64,000 bases of DNA. Origin: Anarhynchus alexandrinus. Its lineage: Eukaryota; Chordata; Aves; Charadriiformes; Charadriidae. The translations under genes were made by a program, and so were the position numbers. Position 1 is the first letter of the stretch; each line of letters opens with the position of its first letter. The DNA lies in assembly GCA_008711295.1 (NCBI GenBank), contig VUYV01000047.1, positions 462,756 to 526,755 on the forward strand. Direction: 5' to 3'. The notes beneath the pieces are model-generated. The model did not search any database, was not told the DNA's origin, and worked only from the letters and a program-made list of their open reading frames with translations. This document shows, one piece after another, positions 60,166 through 64,000 of the stretch.

Positions 60166-60627
60166 TCTTGTCGAGTGAAATGTAATATCTCTTTAATATT
60201 GTATTTCAGCCAAGGAGAGGAATATACATGTGATTAAAAAAAGCTAACAAGCCAAGGAGTTGGAAAGCGGCATCTGAGAATGAACAGCCTTGTTACACCT
60301 GTGTGGCGTTGAGATGGAAAAAGACACAGCCGAGCCTTCACCGCCCAGAAGCCACCTTTTTCTTCAACACTGGGCACTGTGGTTCCTACACAGCCCCGCT
60401 GGAGGACCAGAAACGGCACAACAAACCTCCCTTTCACATAGCGTCTTCCTCCAGGGGTTTTCACGCCTCTGAGAAATGAGGCCAAAATCGCGAAACAGCA
60501 GCCAGAGGCACCCTGAGACCTCGCTTGCTCCCCAAAGCTCATTCAGTAACACAGCGCACAGGCAGCTCTCCCTCACCTCCGAAGCAACTGGCCCTTCACC
60601 CTCTTTTTTCCCTATGCTTTAAGGTTT

Positions 60628-60656
60628 AAAAAAAAAAAAAAGAAAAAGAAAAAAAA
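60628..60656. repeat. A-rich run with interspersed G
   Basis: About 29 bases of A with two single G interruptions. Confidence 0.88.
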
Positions 60657-61132
60657 TCACGTCAAGCAATGCAGACAAAGGGGACAGACAGATCTGGGTT
60701 CAGAGCATTTGATGGAATTGCAACAGTGCATTCAGACTGCGCATTTATTTTATATTCCATTTATTTTCACATTGGTTGCATGTCCTTGGGTTACCCTAAA
60801 AGCACCCCTAAAACTGCAAGCCCCTCCCCTGCCCCAGGGAGACATCAGGAGGCAGAACACCTGGATTTCTGCAGTTTTCCCTGTCCTTGAGGGACAAATC
60901 CTGCTCTCTCATCTAGCACAAAACAGGATTTAGCGGGTCAGATGCCCAGGAGCATCACAGTGATCAGTTCACACAGGGGTACAGTGACTCCATGTCCGCT
61001 TTGCCACTACATCCATCCTTCATGGTTTTTTATTTTTCATTGATCAAGCCCAACCCATCTTTCAGATCCTCCATTTGCAGCCAGGCTCAATGCAGAGGGG
61101 AGGGTTTGGTCACTAAATCCCATGGGCAGCAT

Positions 61133-61673
61133 GATAGAATCATAGAATGGTTTAGGTTGGAAAGGACCTTGAAGATCATCGAGTTCCAACCCCCCTGACA
61201 TAGGCAGGGACACCTCCCACCAGACCAGGTTGCCCAAGGCCACGTCCAGCCTGGCCTTGAACACCTCCAGGGATGGGGCCTCAACAACCTCTCTGGGCAA
61301 CCTGGGACAGTGCCTCACCACCCTCACAGTGAAAAACTTCTTCCTCATGTTCAATCTAAACCTGCCCTCTTCCAGTTTCAAGCCATTCCCCCTCGTCCTA
61401 TCACTCCATGCCCCAGTAAAAAGTCCTTCCCCGGCTCTCCTGTAGGCCCCCTTTAGGGACTGGAAGGCCACAATAAGATCTCCCTGGAGCCTTCTCTTCT
61501 CCAGGCTGAACAGCCCCAACTCTTTCAGCCTCTCCTCATAGGAGAGGTGCTCCAGCCCTTGAATCATCCTCGTGGCCCTCCTCTGGACACGCTCCAGCAG
61601 GTCCACGTCCTTCTTATGTTGGGGACTGCAGAGCTGGATGCAGTACTCCAGGTGGGGTCTCACGAGAGTGGAG
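61133..61673 (-). mobile_element. CR1 LINE, 3' end with ORF2 C-terminus (young copy)
   Basis: The tail is at the left (GATAGAATCATAGAATGG). The minus-strand frame is open right through the element ([48 protein letters not shown]). AGCAT at 61128-61132 and 61674-61678 is a likely 5-bp target-site duplication with a clean junction. Very close to the copies at 7169 and 52311. Confidence 0.97.
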
Positions 61674-62350
61674 AGCATCCCCAGGACACATCTCCATCTC
61701 CCAAAACCCTGAGCACCCCCATGGTCTCTGCTCTCCATCAGCCAAAATTAAAACCATAGCTTCTTTCTTCCACATCGCCGCTACCAAGCAGCAACTGCAA
61801 AGCACCCGTGGGAGTAACGAGCTGTGCTCTGCACCGCTCTGCCAGGGAGAAAGCGTTATTTACAACCAACAACGGGATTAAAGCATCAAACCACTTTTAA
61901 ATTTGGAAGAATAGGCTTGCGCTTGGGGAGCTTAAGTGGAGAGAAGCCGCTCGCGTGGAGGAGGAAGGAGGTGACTCGGAGCCACTGGGATCAAGCATCT
62001 GCAGCTGCACCTTCCCCGGCGCTGACCTGGGGATGGCAAACACGGGGGTGCGAAATTAAGATTGAAGGTGATGACATCAACAGGACCACAGGTCACTCAC
62101 CAAAAAAAAATAACCTGTAAAAATCTATCTTTAGGGTAAACAGCAAAGCAGTTGGAAGAAAATTGTCCAAGTGTCCATCCTTCCCCACCCACAACGATAT
62201 TTGGGTGGTGGCAGCCGTGCAGGGACTCATATTCTTCTGTTACAAAGGGGTGTGTTTAAAAATCCCAGCCCAATAGATAGCTTGATACAGTTGGATGCAT
62301 CCTTATAGCTAGTCCTGATTTATTTATTAAAACATTTGTGGTTTCTTCGG
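61674..62350. other. unique DNA up to a gap, no gene recognised
   Basis: Ends at a single N (62351). CATTTGTGGTTTC occurs at 62333-62345 and again at 62353-62365 across the N, suggesting an imperfectly closed gap. Confidence 0.5.
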
Positions 62351-62365
62351 NGCATTTGTGGTTTC

Positions 62366-62987
62366 CCTTGGCGCCAAAAAGGCCAATGGAATCCTGGGCT
62401 GCATAGGGAAGAGTGTGGCCAGTAGGTCGAGGGAGGTCATTCTCCCCCTCTACTCGGCACTGGTGAGGCCACAACTGGAATACTGTGTCCAGTTTTGGGC
62501 TCCCCAGTTCAAGAGGGACAGGGAACTGCTGGAGAGAGTCCAGCGTAGGGCAACTAAGATGACTGAGGGATTGGAGCATCTCCCTTATGAGGAGAGGCTG
62601 AGAGAGCTGGGACTCTTTAGCCTGGAGAAGAGAAGGCTGAGGGGAGACCTTATTACTGCTTACAAGTATCTAAAGGGTGGGTTGAAGGAGGATGGAGCCA
62701 GACTCTTCTCGGTGGTTCCCAATGACAGGACGAGGGGCAATGGGCACAAGTTAGAACATAGGAAGTTCCGTTCCAACACACGGAAAAACTTCTTTACAGT
62801 TGGGGTGGCAGAGCAGTGGCACAGGCTGCCCAGGGAGGTTGTGGAGTCCCCTTCTCTGGAGACTTTCAAGCCCCGCCTGGATGCAGCGCTGAGTGATGTG
62901 CTCTGGGCAATCCTGCTTTAGCAGGGGAGTTGGACTAGATGATCTCTAGAGGTCCCTTCCAACTCTGAAAATTCTGTGATTCTGTGG
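62366..62987 (+). mobile_element. CR1 LINE, 3' end with ORF2 C-terminus (ATTCTGTG-type tail)
   Basis: The longest CR1 copy of its group here. A plus-strand frame of about 185 codons is open, from [18 protein letters not shown] through [37 protein letters not shown] and [19 protein letters not shown]. It ends in AAATTCTGTGATTCTGTGG. The N at 62351 sits just before its 5' end, so the true length may be greater. It lacks the RT core and endonuclease. Confidence 0.96.
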
Positions 62988-63825
62988 TTTTTTCAGGCAG
63001 CTCAGGGGGCCAAACTCCCTCCACTGACAGGCACTGGTCGGGCGATGGCGGCTGTGGAATGGAAACAGCATCTGCTCAGTTGCACTCACTCTTTCCAGAA
63101 AGGCTTTTGCCCAAAATCTTCAGCCAAACCAAGAAATGCCTGCAGAGCAGATGGTGAGTACTATCTAGGGGATTTCCAGACTGTCTTCCCCCACTGCGCT
63201 GAGCAGCATAAGTTCTTCAATAGGTTTGTTGACATCCACCACATCTCATGCCTCTTCCAGGAACTCCCTTCGCACATGTCCGCAGCATTAAACTAATCCA
63301 AAAAAAACTTCAAAAAAGGCCCAAAACCCTTAGGAAAAGACCTGACTGTGAGCTGCCGTCCAAGGAGATGCCCAACGGTCCCTGGCTGCAGGAGACACCT
63401 TGTGTAGGCACAGTGAGCTCATCGCCCTTGTCAACAACGCCACCCACAGCAGCTGCGCTGCCTGCCCAAACGTGTTTCCCATTTGGGCTATTTATGGCAG
63501 GACAGAGAGAAACGTGTCAGAGCTGTTAAAACCCTGGCAGAAGCATTTTGAGCTAATTATCACCTTACAATCCCTGCCAAACGACCTGCAGGGACAGGGT
63601 TGCGTTAATGGGGGTGAGGTATTAAAAGCAGAGGTAAGCGGCTCGGTGTCCCCGATGGCCAGCGCTACCCCCCCGGGGAGCCGGGGTCACCCCTGATCCT
63701 GCCACACGGGCAGCTCCTGCCTGTGCCTCTGCTTCGCAAAGCTTCACCAAAATATTTGGACCCAGGGAGATAATCATACTGGGGAAGCACCAGTGTCTCC
63801 CAGGTTGAGAGAGAGAGAGAGAGAA
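62988..63825. other. unique DNA, no gene recognised
   Basis: Holds a weak candidate exon (63099-63153) and a GA microsatellite just before the last CR1. Confidence 0.45.
63807..63824. repeat. (GA)n microsatellite
   Basis: Nine GA units immediately upstream of the tail of the next CR1. Confidence 0.9.
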
Positions 63826-64000
63826 CCATAGAATCATAGAATAGTTTAGGTTGGAAGGGACCTTGAAGATCATCGAGTTCCAACCCCCCTGCCATAGGCA
63901 GGGACACCTCCCACCACACCAGGCTGCCCAAGGCCACCTCCAGCCTGGCCTTGAACACCTCCAGGGATGGGGCCTCAACAACCTCTCTGGGCAACCTGGG
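63826..64000 (-). mobile_element. CR1 LINE, 3' end, cut by the window edge (young copy)
   Basis: The tail is at the left (CCATAGAATCATAGAATAG) and the body is still matching the young copies at the last base. The minus-strand frame ([19 protein letters not shown]) is open. Its 5' boundary lies outside the window. Confidence 0.96.

Larger units (their letters stand above)
55005..61132. other. unique DNA, partly GC-rich, no gene recognised
   Basis: Contains poly-A/T runs (55687-55700, 56394-56409, 56894-56915, 60628-60656), a NotI-like CpG cluster near 56511-56530, a GTTTGGATTT tandem pair at about 59299-59318 and a homeodomain-motif cluster near 60126-60165. The longest frame outside CR1 in the window is a 219-codon minus-strand ORF (60114-59455), rich in G, R, C and W and without a recognisable domain. 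Confidence 0.45.

Noticed and set aside
62358..62921. 187-codon plus-strand ORF as a cellular gene
   Set aside because: Entirely CR1 ORF2; the retrotransposon lacks its catalytic domains.
1..64000. LTR retrotransposon or endogenous virus, CRISPR, bacterial operon
   Set aside because: No paired LTRs, primer-binding site, gag/pol motifs, CRISPR repeats or ribosome-binding-site-led operons were seen; the sequence is vertebrate nuclear DNA.

Overview
The window looks like bird nuclear DNA from a gene-poor, intronic or intergenic region. The main evidence is CR1, the dominant avian LINE: 19 copies of its 3' end and one much older CR1/L3-type relic lie on both strands. They carry the diagnostic 3' tail (ATTCTATG or ATTCTGTG octamer repeats instead of poly-A) and a C-terminal ORF2 fragment. 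Several copies are nearly identical to each other, so one CR1 lineage was active fairly recently. The species cannot be named from the sequence. No LTR retrotransposon, tRNA, rRNA, CRISPR or recognisable protein-coding gene was found. Every long ORF is either a CR1 fragment or a GC-rich or chance frame.

Layout. 1-3.3 kb: unique DNA with a CpG island near 0.96-1.23 kb. 3.3-12 kb: four CR1 copies and a strong hairpin at 7.03 kb. 15.1-16.7 kb: a CR1 graveyard in which two young CR1 copies bracket an ancient one. 18.8-19.1 kb: one internally deleted CR1. 19.1-36.7 kb: 17.6 kb with no repeat that I recognise, the longest such stretch here. 36.7-40.7 kb: three CR1 copies, a long imperfect hairpin at 39.23-39.33 kb and two candidate plus-strand exons. 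42.5-48.9 kb: unique DNA with candidate minus-strand exons at 46.0-46.6 kb. 48.9-55 kb: CR1-rich, with a 474-bp direct duplication on either side of a single N, probably an assembly artefact. 55-64 kb: unique DNA, partly GC-rich, with three more CR1 copies, the last cut by the window edge.

How it works together: nothing here forms an operon or pathway. The CR1 fragments are dead copies lacking the endonuclease and the catalytic core of the reverse transcriptase. The most interesting signals are (i) the 5' junctions of several CR1 insertions, which carry short filler that looks copied, inverted or direct, from the adjoining target DNA; (ii) the approximately 95-nt hairpin at 39.2 kb; (iii) a few short candidate exons with good splice sites; and (iv) the CpG island. 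All coordinates of divergent repeats are approximate because they were judged by eye.
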